In this document: positions 47,417 through 58,779 of the stretch, in pieces | How the letters are laid out: each line of letters opens with the position of its first letter | Position numbering within the stretch: the first letter of the stretch is position 1 | Source of the DNA: Litsea cubeba | Taxonomy: Eukaryota; Streptophyta; Magnoliopsida; Laurales; Lauraceae | Direction of reading: 5' to 3' | DNA: 64,000 bases | NCBI GenBank assembly: GCA_012931725.1 | Contig: CM022944.1 | Coordinates: 65,170,823-65,234,822, forward strand | Made by a program: the position numbers and the translations under genes | Notes under the pieces: model-generated | Seen by the model: the letters and a program-made list of their open reading frames with translations, nothing else | What the model was told of the DNA's origin: nothing | Database searches by the model: none

Positions 47417-50400
47417 TGTCACACCCCGAAATCGGGCCCTGTAGTGATCCGATCTCGGGATGCGAAATTTTGGAATTTATTTAAAACTTCTGCTTTTCGC
47501 AAGATCCATGTGAATGAGGATAATAAAATTCCATCACGATCAGAATATATTTTCGCGGAAGCTAAACATGGAGTTTGCGACTCGGAGCCCGTGGCCATCG
47601 GATTCCGTGTTGCACTCAACCAATATCATAAAGCCATCAAATGAGCAGACCGGTACAAACCATAAGTCATAGAATACTGAGCTGGCAGTAACAGGACATT
47701 TTATTTCCCATATATGTTAAAGTTACAAATAACAAGTGTCTTAATTACAAACCTAGTGAAAAAGGCTAACAAAGCCATACAAAAATAATATCCAACTAAA
47801 TAGAAATACTTCCCCCAATATTTAGATATGAACTCCGGTGCCAAACTTGACATCTAGATGATATCAATGGGCAGCCTCTCGTGTCAGACCGGCGGCTCAA
47901 CTGCCTCCTCTAATCAAACTACCTAAAAAGCAATAGGAGAGAAATTTGGCACCAAACAAACAAAGTCAGACACGACGGTCTGGCAAGCAAAATTCAGATA
48001 ATATGGTAATGGGCATTTATAAAACCTTATGAAATAATTGTAAATCCATTTAAAGAGTCTAAACAATAATAGTAATAAATCATGATAAAATGATTAAAAG
48101 ACTGAACATACATGTCAGTGGAAATAAATGAACAGTATCCAAAGCATAAATATCTTAAAAAGATAACAGGCTAAGTAAAACATTGAATAATTGGAAATAC
48201 ATTTAAAATCCTGAATAATAGAGACAATAAGATAAAAGATCGATGTCTTGAACAATAACAATCCAAAGACTAAAATAAGCTGAAACAAACAAGGATCATA
48301 AAATAAAATATCAAGCGGATAAAACATTGGCAAACCACATATAGCTATATTCTCCTATTATCGAAGTAACAAGAGCAGACAGAACCGAAGCCACTACTCG
48401 TGGGACCGGAACGAACAAAGTCGTTATCAAATAGAACCGTAGCCACTACACGTGGGACCGGATAAAATCGTTGCCATGGTCGGTACAGACAGAATCCAAG
48501 CTGCAGCTGGCAGACAAATTAAAGATCCCAAGCCGGGTGATCAGCCCGACAAGGTGACCTAAGCTTAGTGGTGCCTTTAGTTTTCAAAACCCGAGCCGAT
48601 ACAAATCAAATCATAATAATTCATTTCTTAAATTGATAAAAGGACTACTCCTGAACAAACACACACTAAATATACTGACAAATCTGAACAACTCTGATGA
48701 GTAGCCTTATCGATTTATTTCCGAATGTGGCGAACCACTCAAATCTCCTTCCAAATCGATTCGTAGAAAACATACGAATTTCCATGGTAAACCACTCAAA
48801 TACACATCAAAGTAATTTGTATAATAATCATATAATTGATCCTTTCGAACGTGGAAAACCACTCAAATCAATACTCATTTGATTTGTTGAAAAGATACAA
48901 ATCTCCGTGGCAAACCACTTAAATACATTTCAAATCGATTTGTAGAAAATCATACGAAATTCCATAACGAATCGCTCCAATACATTTCAATATAATTTTG
49001 TAGGAAAATCGTACTACAATTGATCCTTTCAAACGTGGCAAACCACTCAATTACATTGAATAAAAGAATACATATAAATTTTACAACATGGAATGGAATA
49101 GTGTATAGTGGTTCAATGGACTACCAAGGCCAACTCAATACACACTTAGTCTCCTAATGTCGATTGTAAATGAGAGTTTTGGTGCCACCGAAGGTCTCCG
49201 ACAATTTAGGATATAAAGTGTATGTTATGACATTAATTAATTTCCCGATCATTGTAACATCCTTTAATCTCATCATTTCACTCATTTAATCTCATGATTA
49301 AAAATAATTCAACCCAATATTTTTATTTTAAACTTTCACGCATCAACTAGGGTTCAATGGGCTTCAAACAATGGAGGAGAAATGGGCTGAAATGGGCCTG
49401 AAAAAGAACCAGAAGACAGCCCACAAAACAGCCCAGAAAATGGGCCCTGGACAGACCTAGGCTCGCTCGAGCGACCCAGGGTCCGCTCGAGCGAAGCCCA
49501 GACAGAACCTGGTCCGCTCGAGCAGCCCACTGGGTCGCTCGAGCGGACTGGGCCCTGTCCAGTCCGTGACAGTGCAGAAATGCACTTCCTCATCCATTTT
49601 TCTGATTTTTCCTTTCCCTTCTTCCTTTCTCACATGATTCCACATATATTTGGCTCCTCCTTCTATTTCAATTCCATTAAAACACTAATACACTAAATCA
49701 TTCCATTCCTATCCAATAAATCAAATACAACAAAACATTTTCATCTCAAGAACACTAACATTGAAACATTCATAGTTGATCCAAGAAGATGCATTACCAA
49801 ATGATTTTAAATTGTTGAAACATCAGTTTGGAAAGCAATAAACAATACTAATGTTCAATCATTCATAGTTAAATCCATCCATTTGTAGGAAGAAAAACAA
49901 TGTAGAATAAAAATCCATGAAGTCACTCATATCAAGTAATAATCATCATATTAGCTGGATAATTTACTTGCCTTGGTCAAGAGATTCTCAAAATCACTCC
50001 AAACACAACTCTCTAGGGTCCAAGGTCTTCCATCTACAAAAAGCCCTAAAATAAACCAAGAGCAAACCCTAGAAATCAATCCTTCTCAAATCTCCATGAA
50101 AACTCTTTGCAAATATGAGGAAAACATTCCAAAGACTTAGGAAAACAAGATTTTTAAGAAAAGAAAACCATTGCTAACCTTTGGTAGCTCAAACAAGGAA
50201 GAAAGGCTTGGAAGAGGGATCTTCTCTAGCTCAAATCTCTTGAAAATGGCATCTTAGGATAGCTTGGAAGATGAGGAAGAAGATTAGAAGATCATTCCCT
50301 CACTTAGCACTCAAGATGGGAGCTTTCTAGAAGAGAGAGAAAAGGGCTGGGATAAAACGCTAGGCTCCACTCTTTGTTGCAGGAAAAAATGAAAGAATGG

Positions 50401-50924
50401 GGAAGAAGAAGAACCCATTGGCTTTATAAAGAGTTAAGTGGGCTGGGCCCCAACATTACAAAGGGTTGAAACTAACATTTGTGTGTCCCGAATGAGATCG
50501 ATGAAGAAGACAAAATCGATCAACGAAATATTTACTTTCCAAAAAGTATATTTTCCCTAATTTCTGAAATTTTCGAAATTCATGGACAGATTTAGTGAAA
50601 ATGTCATTTTTGCCCCTTTTTCTCGAAAAACGTATTTTCTGATCATCAAATCAAAATGGTCAAAACATGAAAGTTGATAAACTTAATAAAATGAGTTAAA
50701 ATAAGCCAAATTTAGAATTTTTAGAAATCAAGAGTAATTTCTCATAAAAATACATTTCACACGGGCTGGGTCAAACCAAAGTCAACGGTCCTCAGAACTT
50801 TCCAAAGTTATGAAAAATCTAGTCAAACTCAAAGACAAAGTCAAACCAACTCTAATCTCGCATAAAAAGTTAAACCATGATTAAAATAATACTAAACAAA
50901 AGAACTGGGGGTCGAGGTCTTATA
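47417..50924 (-). mobile_element. LTR-like unit B, 3,508 bp, perfect ATGGC duplication
   Basis: Minus orientation. The left end is TGTCACACCCCGAAATCGG; the right end GGGGGTCGAGGTCTTATA is the complement of a TGTAAGACC-type start with one terminal change. ATGGC flanks both sides (47412-47416 and 50925-50929). The minus-strand TATA box is at about 50422-50431 (CTTTATAAAG). The hairpin word CAGACCGTCGTGTCTGAC (complement) lies near 47970-47987 and a palindrome cluster at 49450-49570. Same family as units A, C, D and E; inserted into unit D. Confidence 0.85.
49450..49570 (-). repeat. Palindrome cluster, CTCGAG type (unit B)
   Basis: Four cores in about 100 bp (GCTCGCTCGAGCGACC, GTCCGCTCGAGCGAAG, GTCCGCTCGAGCAGC, GTCGCTCGAGCGGAC), flanked by CTGGACAGAC and CCTGTCCAG. 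It occupies the same relative place in the unit as the cluster in unit A. Confidence 0.85.
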
Positions 50925-51586
50925 ATGGCAAAAATGGCTTTTCACACCAAATATGTGCATAAATTTTGAAATTTAAAAATCATGAGGAAAATATACTTTT
51001 TGGAAACTAGGTATTTTGACGATCAATTTTGTCTTCTGCATCATTTTCATTCGGGACCCATAAGTCAGTGATCCAACCACTTGAAGATTTGGGGCCCATG
51101 GGGCCCACCCTCTTCACTTAAAACCCACAAAACCCACGTGAGACCACTCCATCTTCTCCATTTCATTTTTCCTGCAACTGAGCTGAAGAGAAAGTCTTCT
51201 TCTTCTCCATTCCAGCACTTCTCTCCTCTGCATGTCTACCTTCTTGTATGCTAATTAAAGACTGGATTTCACAAATCCCTTCTCCTCATCTCAAGCTTTC
51301 CTTTGATACTATTCTTAGAGATATTCAGCTGGAACCCATCTTCTTTTCCAAGCTTTCCTTCTCGTTTAGAGCTATAAAAGGTTAGTATTGATTCCTATTT
51401 CGAATTTATAGCTTTTACGGACCTTTTGGAACTTGTTCTTCATGCATGCAAAGGGGTTCTTTGAGAGCTCATTCTCTTTCAAATTTTGTTGGATTTTTAG
51501 TGTGTTTTCTTAGGATTTTTGGTGTAGATTGAGTGCAGCTGTGATAGAGCTTATAAGTGCCTAAAAAATTACGAACTTAGTTATAG

Positions 51587-52423
51587 TGGCTTAGGATCTC
51601 CCTGAGACTCCTTAATGAAGATAAAATGCTCTGAACCTGAAAGGGAAGAAGAGAAGAAGTCAATCGTCAGAGACCCTGGTTGTAGGCAGCGCAAGGCCCT
51701 CCGATGCCAAAGTCAAACCACTCAACGGTAGGATGGAGGAAGAAGGGAAGCAGAGTAAGGGTGGAAAGGATTGTATTACGCTTACCTGAGTTTGAAGTGG
51801 GCCTCCCTATTTATAGGAGAAGTCCCTTTGAGATTGTACAGTGGGCCCCATGATTTGACATGGTACTTTGAGAAGTACAGTTTTATCAGCCTACTTTAAT
51901 TAATGATAGTCCAATCCGCCCACCATTCATTAAATGGTAGTCCAATCGGCCCACCATTCATTAAATGGTGGTCTTATCGAATCTTACCCTGTTGGGCCCT
52001 TTGGCGGTAGTCCCATCGGATCTTGCTTAGAGCCTTGCCTTGATGGGGACGTAGCCGCTGGAAGCCGTTCTGTCAGGGATCATGGACGGCTATGATGTCT
52101 TCTCTGCCTCTCTTTCACATGCCATTGTCCTGTCACTTGTCCTATGACATGGTTAAGCCTTCAAGGGAGTTTGGCAGTTAGTGTCTGTCTTGGCTAGCTC
52201 TGTCATTTCCTTAATACTCTGTAGCAGTTAAGTAAGTGGATGTCGAGGTTCGTGTCCGAGGCCAGGACACAATCCCGGGGTCAGGGGATGATCTTGATGT
52301 TAGCTAATGCACTGGTACTGCTAACGAGGTGCGCGTGGCCGAGGTGGAGACATGATTAGCTGGCATTATTACCGAAGCTGATGTAATCTCGGTACCTTAG
52401 GAAATATCCCCGCACAATTGCCC
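51587..52423 (-). repeat. 3' LTR of minus-strand gypsy element X
   Basis: Read on the minus strand it starts TGTGCGGGGATATTTCC (52423), right after a polypurine tract. It has TATAAATAG at 51807-51815, then a leader with AAACTCAGGTAAGCG (candidate donor), and a GGAGGGCCTTGCGCTGCC phrase of the kind I know from RIRE2/Tat LTRs. Two short tandem units (TAGTCCAATCSGCCCACC) lie near 51910-51965. The left limit is approximate and no target duplication was found. Confidence 0.6.
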
Positions 52424-52440
52424 CTAGCTTTCGAGCTCTT
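52424..52440 (-). other. Polypurine tract of gypsy element X
   Basis: The minus strand reads CGAAAGCTAGGGGCAAT directly before the LTR start. It implies the element's interior lies to the right. Confidence 0.6.
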
Positions 52441-52815
52441 AGGATTCCTCAAAACTCCTTTGAGCTCGGAAGCTATAAGACGGGAGATTCTTCAAAGTTT
52501 GGCGGAAGAAGACCGCGTCGTTGAAGACGTCGGCAGAAGACTGTGTTACCGAGCTGCTTTTCAATTCGGGATGGGGTACTTTTAAATTTGAATCTTACCT
52601 CGGTCTCGGCTGCTGACGCTTCCTCCTTATCCGACGTCGCTTTGCCTACCCGAGGTATTAAATGCCACGCCTTAATCATTGCGGAATATGGGTTGATGGT
52701 ACCACGTGTCACCGCCTGAGTGGTCGCCCTGTCTTTTCAAAGAGGCGCGTACAGTAATCGACGCGACATTTTTGAATTTTGAAACGGCGCCATCATGAGA
52801 CGCCTTTTCTTCTAC

Positions 52816-52824
52816 TATAAATAG
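52816..52824 (+). promoter_or_regulatory. TATA box of the antisense ORF of element X
   Basis: TATAAATAG lies 233 bp upstream of the ATG at 53049 and is followed by a pyrimidine-rich leader starting TTCTCTCTTCTTCC. It faces away from the LTR promoter on the other strand. Confidence 0.7.
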
Positions 52825-53048
52825 GGATGTTCTCTCTTCTTCCTTTACTTTGGAACTCGTCGAAGAGAAACCCTACTGCAGGAGAAGCCTTAGTGAGTTC
52901 GAAGTCTTTCGCATCCTGTCCTTTCTCTTCTGTGAGTTCTTCTTTCTCATCTTCTTCTCCGAGTTCTCATCTCTTTCTGTGCTTCTATTTTTGCTAGGGT
53001 TTCCACCTTATCTAGGGTTTCCACCTTGCTTTTTCAGTTTCTCTTTTC

Positions 53049-54127
53049 ATGGGAAAAACTAGAGTCTATAGACATTGGTTAGACACCCCTGAGGCTAGGG
53101 TCGGGTTCAGGGAGATGTATGGGATTCCAGATGATGTCCAGACTAGGTTAGACAGACCAGAGGACCCTTTTGATGGTTATTCCTTCCGCGACGGTTGGAT
53201 GCCTTTCCCCTTGGTCTCAATAGTTGAAGGTGTGGTTAGGTTCCCTGTCCACCCCCTCCTAAGGGCCTGTCTGGCGACATGGCATTTCATCCCCTGTCAG
53301 CTGATGCCCAATGGCTTTAAAATAATAATGGGTGTTGTTGAGCTCAATAACATTCTGGAAATTAATCTCGGCGTCCACGACATTGAGGATGCATACGACT
53401 TGTGCAAGTTCATAGGGGAGGGTCACTGCTATTATCTTCGGGGAAAACCGAGACGGGTGCCGTTCATGTATGAACTAGAGGATTCGAATAGACATGCCGG
53501 GGACGACTGTCTGTTTGTTTTCGGGAATTGGGAGTTCGGGAAGGATGAGACCGAGGCGGAGAAGTTATACAGGATCCCTCGTCGCTTCGGGGTTCCTCCA
53601 AGTAATTGCCGACCTCCACTGAATGCTTTTGTTTTATTTTGCCTAGCTGATGTTTTTTTATTTGTCATGTCGAGGTCGATAAGAGAAAATAGGGAGCGCA
53701 GCGGGTAGGTTGGAAAAGGAACGACGCCTGGCTGAAGGCCATGCAGTACTACACCGGTCATCATAAGCGAGCTGCTTGGGACCTTCTAGGTTACACGCCG
53801 AGGTACCAGACATATATTAAGAGGAAGCAACCTGAGCCTCCCTTGACCGACGTTGAGCGCCGAAGAGCTTCAGGTGCTGAGGCATCTACATCGCTTGCGG
53901 ACTCTGAGGCCGCAGATATGCTTCAAGTCGTCGAAGCCTACTCGTCCCCCTCAGAACAAGAGAGAGAGAATATGGAGCGACGCCGACCTATCTTGAAAAC
54001 AAAAGACTTGTCGGCTAGGTTTTCCGAGGGTCGAGCTTCATCTTCTACGCCCCCTGTTGCCGACCCTAAATCTGTTCCCGCGGCCTCAGGTGCGGCCGGG
54101 ATCTCTTCTGTTCCTGCTGCTGCTTCT
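53049..54127 (+). pseudogene. Transposase_28-like (putative gypsy-type) protein, frameshifted and truncated by an insertion
   Basis: Plus strand, starting MGKTRVYRHWLDTPEARVGF. Residues about 50-150 (PFPLVSIVEGVVRFPVHPLL, then PCQLMPNGFKIIMGVVEL) look like the N-terminal domain often annotated as putative gypsy-type transposon (Transposase_28/PF04195). A frame shift near 53700 moves the reading to AWLKAMQYYTGHHKRAAWDLLGYTPRY, then a Ser/Ala/Pro-rich linker. Unit C cuts it off at 54128, so the apparent end at 54241 is foreign. The gene lies antisense to the retroelement whose LTR is at its left. Extra ORFs of this type are reported for Tat-lineage gypsy elements; their role is unknown. Confidence 0.75.
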
Positions 54128-56465
54128 TGTCGCGACCCCGGACCGGGACTAGGGGAAAGGAGGCCGAGTCCGGGATCGGGACAAAGGTGGGGTGATGCCG
54201 TGCCACGTGCATCTCTTTGGCTAAACCGCACACGGAGTTGAAAGAACATTTATCCGTGCACGTGATTTCCCACAGGGTTCCGCGGTGAGGATTATCTTTA
54301 CACATCATCTCACATATAACCATATCAAATATATTCTCAAGATTGCGGAAGCGTGTAGCAAACCATACTAATACCATTCAAATCCATAAACAAGACTGAT
54401 TTATGGTTAACATGACAAGATATCAGGATGAGCATTGATCATAAGCATAATTCCCCAAAAGTAAAGTTAAGTATATTACAAAATATAAGTTGATTAATGC
54501 CCTCAAAATAACGGTCAACAAAGACCGTACAACCAAATGAAACCTAAAGTAAAGTTATCATAAGTTCCCAAAGTGTATCGTTTTCAAGGCAAGGCCGAAT
54601 GTCTACATGACATCATCGGCTTGCCACTCAATCACTCGCTGCGGTTCCCCGACCGCCTCCTCCGGCTCCTCCTCAACGGCAATAAGCTCGGGACCTGAGT
54701 ACCAAAATAAATGGATCAGACACGACGGTCTGGCAAGTGGGTGAAAAGATATTACAACAATTCAAAACAATGATGCCTTTAGAACATAGAAAATCTAGAT
54801 AAACAATGAATTTTCATAAAAGAATGATGCCTCATCCAAAAGAGATACGTATGCGATAAAATCATGTAGAGGTACCAATGATTCGGGGACTACCAAGATG
54901 GCAACCACACAAAGCTAAATCCTCTCTCACAAAAGTGATAAGAGCACATCGGGACATTGACCTCAGTCACACGAGGTGAGGAGAATCAACGACGTTGACC
55001 TCAGTCACACGAGGTGAGGAGAATCAACGATTTTTATATAATAAATACATATAATACTCTGCGGGACCACGGTAGCGAACCGGGTATATCGGGGCGAGGC
55101 GGGAACCATGCTGCAGCGGGTATAACTGAAGGGGGATATCCAAACCGGTGGATCAAACCGATGAGGTTATCCAAGCTTAGTGGTGCCGACTCATAGGTAA
55201 CATGCGAAAATCAAAACAAATAAATACACATAACGGGGCGGGAACCCATAGGTACAAAACGTACAAAAGTCGGGACGGGTCTAAACAAATTAACAATATG
55301 GTAACACAATGTTCTCGGTTCAAGAGTACTCACAATTCACGATTGAAATCTCAAAATAGGGGATTGATTGAAAATCAAATACAAATAGTTTCCAATATCT
55401 TTACAGGCTAACAAAAGGATTTCTAGAATTGAATCAGTGCGAATAGGGTCCCGTATGTCGGTTATGATGAAATTTTGGTACTCTTTAAGAGTTAGGGACA
55501 TTCCGGGTCCTTATACACATTGGTTAATCTAGAAGACCTCATGGAATCTCCATGATGAGGTTTCTCCTTCTTCCGAACTTCATATAATGCCTTACATGGC
55601 ATTGGGGCTCCATATGATACCTCCCCAAGCCTAAAAATAAGTTTCAAACCCTTAGGCATTGACCCATGACAGACAGGCAGTTCGCTCGAGCGAACTGGGA
55701 GGTTCGCTCGGGCGAACAGCTCTCTGTTTGGGGTTCGCTCGAGCGAACAGCTCTCTGTTTGGGGTTCGCTCGAGCGGACTTTAAGGTTCGCTCGAGCGGA
55801 CCGGTTCAGATTATGTTGGATCAGGTTGGCTCGAGCGATCAGAGTGGTTGGCTCGAGCCAACGAGGTTCTGTGACGGGTTCGCTCGAGCGATGTGTCACG
55901 GTCGCTCGAGCGAACTGTCCAGAAACTCATTTCTGAGTGCAGTCCGTTCCTCCCTTTTCTCCCCCTTTCATTATCCTTTGGGCATCCTTTTATACATACA
56001 ATTAAGGGTCTCAAACCTTCCTTTTAACCCATTCATTTCATCATCAACTCCTCTAACAATCATTCCAATAAATCATTCATCTCTCCATCACTTCCACTTC
56101 ATTCAATGCAAGACATCTCCATTAGATGAAAATCCATAAATGATCATAAATGATCTAAAAGCAAGACAATAAAACACATGTTTTCCAAGAGAACTATAAG
56201 TAGCCTAACATTATGCATGTTTCCAAAATCATGAAAACTCATAAAGATGACTTGGGTAAAAGCAATAAATGAGGGTTCAAATCTTTAATAGCAAGAAAAC
56301 AAGAAATAAATCCATTCATCCACTTGCCTTGGGTCCAATGCAAATCAAATTGAGCTCTAGACACCTCTTAAGTCCCCAATCAAACACCTATAAAAAAACC
56401 CCCAAATCCAAACCCTAGAATATCAAAATCCAAGTAAAACAAAACGAGATATTTCAATAATCGAA
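54128..56465 (-). mobile_element. LTR-like unit C, minus orientation, truncated
   Basis: Starts TGTCGCGACCCCGGACCGGG, the same terminus as unit A read in reverse. Collinear with unit A over most of its length: GGGTTCCGCGGTGAGG near 54274, the 92-nt exon-like block at 54603-54694, CAGACACGACGGTCTG near 54718, and CTTAGTGGTGCCGACTC near 55178. A local duplication of about 46 bp (TTGACCTCAGTCACACGAGG) lies at 54957-55030. Homology stops near 56465, so the promoter end is missing. It interrupts the plus-strand ORF of element X. Confidence 0.75.
55680..55920 (-). repeat. Palindrome cluster, CTCGAG type (unit C)
   Basis: Nine cores in 240 bp, including the perfect GTTCGCTCGAGCGAAC near 55734-55749 and variants with CGGAC, CGATC or CCAAC arms. 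Part has expanded by direct duplication of a 31-bp unit (GTTCGCTC then GAACAGCTCTCTGTTTGGG). Confidence 0.9.
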
Positions 56466-57196
56466 ATGGAGCTACCCTTGATGGACCGCGCTCCTGCTCG
56501 GTTCTACCGAGGTCGGCGGACGTGGGAGTCCGTTGGGTTCCGACCCTTTCGTAACCGGGGGGCAGGGGCGTGCATCAACATTTCTTTTTTTGTGGGTGTG
56601 CCAGATTTTCTATTTTTACTTGGAATTGCAAGTGGTGATCCGGAGATCAACTTTCGCAAGTAAAAAGGAAATCAACTTCTTTCAAGTTTTCCATTGCACA
56701 TATATTTAAGAAAAGAGACATTTTTCTTGATTTGCCGTGAAAGGCGATTTTTTTTGGCATTTATAGCCGATTTTGGCATTTATAGCCGATTTTTGGCGTT
56801 TATAGCCGATTTTGGCATTTATAGCCGATTTACAATCCTTATCAACAATGAAAGACAAGAATTGTGATTTTTGGCTCTTTTGAAAAAATACAAACTACAA
56901 TGAAAAGCAAGAAAAGGAGGATCTAACTTCTCAGGAGATTGTGGGGGACTCGTTTAGATTGACGGTCGCAAGCCATATGTGGGCTTCGCCATCATCCATG
57001 CAGATGAGAACAGAGGATGCTATTTGATTTGCTTGGCTTGGCTATAACCTCAGGTTTTTAGAGGACAAAGACCAAAAGGAGGTCCTATGTCCAATAAAAA
57101 GCCGAGTAGACGGGCTGAAAAGCCACATCTAAGCCATTGGAGGCAGGAGGAGAAGGCAAGGACCTTGGGGGGGGGGGGTACCCCCCAAGGGACTTT
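56466..57196. other. Unassigned spacer with a 20-bp tandem repeat and a G/C hairpin
   Basis: A GC-rich, coding-like 65-codon frame (56466-56663) has no recognisable product. GGCATTTATAGCCGATTTT is repeated four times at about 56757-56832. A strong hairpin, CCTTGGGGGG... with ...CCCCCCAAGG, lies at 57163-57190 next to the LTR. Nothing else is recognised. Confidence 0.55.
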
Positions 57197-58779
57197 TGTC
57201 ACCTTGTTGCGGTGGCCGGTGTAGAACTTCCGCAGAGTTTTCTCTCTTTTTCTTTTCTCTGAATTTCTGACTGCTGTCTGTTGATGTTCGTTGTGTGTCT
57301 TCTTCTTGGAGAGCCCTCCTATTTATAGGCTTTTAGGTAGCCTTTTAGGTGGGTTTATGGGCTTTTATTGTCATTAAGCCGCATAATGGGAGGAGTTACA
57401 AAATTGAATTGTTTATTTTGTAACTCCTTTTTCTTGGCTTCTAATTGGCCGGAGGAGATTGAGGGCATTTAATCGCCTTTAATCGCCATGATGGGAGGAG
57501 TTTCATGGGTTAAATGCCATGAATTTCTTGACTTGTAACTCCCGAATGCTTGCTTCTGATTGGGCCGTCCAAAGAAATGGATTAATGACTGTAATAAAGT
57601 TAGTCAATTAATCGCATTAAGTGGTCGCCGAGCAGCTGAAGAGTCGCGGGCCGTGCCACGTCTTTTGAGATTCTTCTGTTGATGATCATCGATGGATCTT
57701 CATGTAGATCGACATCAGATGACCATGTAATTTCAGGTGTTTGTTGCCAATAGCGGGTCGGTGCCATCTGTCCTGTCGATTTCTCGATCGGTCGGGTGGA
57801 AAGCACACTTTTTTGGTTGACCGGGTGGCGATCAATACTGTCTTCGATACTCTTGATGATTTACCCGTGTTTTGGACGGATGTCAGAGGACTTGGTGTCT
57901 CAAAAGCATGAATTTTGGAAAGTACCAGGGGCTGGGCTCCTCGAATCGCGAAAAAACGGTGAAAATCGGGGTTTCCGGGGATTTCCCGGCGACCCCGGGG
58001 TCCAAGGTCGCCGGCGACCCTGGCCCAGGGTCGCAGGGGTCTGCGACCCTGGGGGGTTTTCCCCCTTTCGTGTCCCGTTTTGCGTCCGTTTTTGCTTTTT
58101 TCTGATTCTTTTTTCTTCTGTACTTTTCCTTGACATTTTGACCATTTATTGGCCTGATTTCTTTGTAGGAAACCTGATGAGAATCCTTGCATTTTATTTT
58201 GCAAAGTTTCCAATTTCCTGAGAAAGCCGAAGACTTTGTCGCGCAGAGCTGCCGATTTTCCGTCAGAAGCTGAAACTGGGCCAAACGATGTCGGAATGAC
58301 CTGAAATTTGGTGTGAAGCCTCCTGAGCAATAAATAAGACCAACCATGGGCTTTTGTTTGAGTTTCGAAGCCGTTTGGGGTCCTATCACCTGCAGACTTG
58401 CTTTTTGTCGCGATGAAGATGTCGCGGTTTGATGTGTGGTCAACCGATGTCCGATTGACTTGAAATTTGACAGGGAACCTATTGGAGTCATTTTAAGATA
58501 ATCCATAGGTTCTGTCTTGGAAACCATGGTCCCGGAGAGCTTTTGTCGCCGAGAGCTCCTTTTTGACTGTCGGAGAAGCGAAGTTAGGCCAAATGATTTT
58601 GAAATGGCCCGAAACTTCTTGTGTACTCCTCTTTTGGCTGTCTGGAAGAATCTTGCAGTTTTTGTTTGATTCTGACAAGATTTGATTTTTGGAAGCAGCA
58701 TTGCCTATTTATGGCAGGTTGCGACTTCATGTAGCTCTTTGGATCTTGATGAGGCAAAGTGACATTTTTGGTGTCAACA
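57197..58779 (-). repeat. 3' LTR of minus-strand gypsy element Y
   Basis: 1,583 bp. On the minus strand it starts TGTTGACACC right after a polypurine tract (CTCGAGGGGGCATT) and ends GGTGACA at 57197. The minus-strand TATAAATAG is at 57319-57327. Inside, a degenerate unit of about 150-165 bp is repeated three times (near 58249, 58414 and 58566; GGCCAAAYGAT and CCGAAACTT words), and a cluster of GGTCGCCGGCGACC-type palindromes lies near 57998-58055. Long minus-strand frames here arise from the repeats, not from a gene. Confidence 0.7.
57995..58055 (-). repeat. Palindrome cluster, GGTCGCCGGCGACC type
   Basis: CGGCGACCCCGGGGTC, GGTCGCCGGCGACC, CTGGCCCAGG and GGTCGCAGGGGTCTGCGACC follow each other with almost no spacer. 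It lies in the LTR, upstream of its promoter. Confidence 0.8.

Larger units (their letters stand above)
47095..51586 (+). mobile_element. LTR-like unit D, interrupted by unit B
   Basis: Begins CGTCAGACCCCGACCC (first base changed from the expected TG). The two pieces 47095-47416 and 50925-51586 are collinear with unit A, for example TTTTGGAAACTAG followed by GACGATCAA at about 50998 as at 44277 in unit A. A candidate donor AAAAGGTTAGT lies near 51376. It is cut at the right by the LTR starting near 51587. Confidence 0.65.

Noticed and set aside
56750..56833. CRISPR-like spaced repeats
   Set aside because: The 20-bp units are directly adjacent with no unique spacers, and the sequence is eukaryotic.
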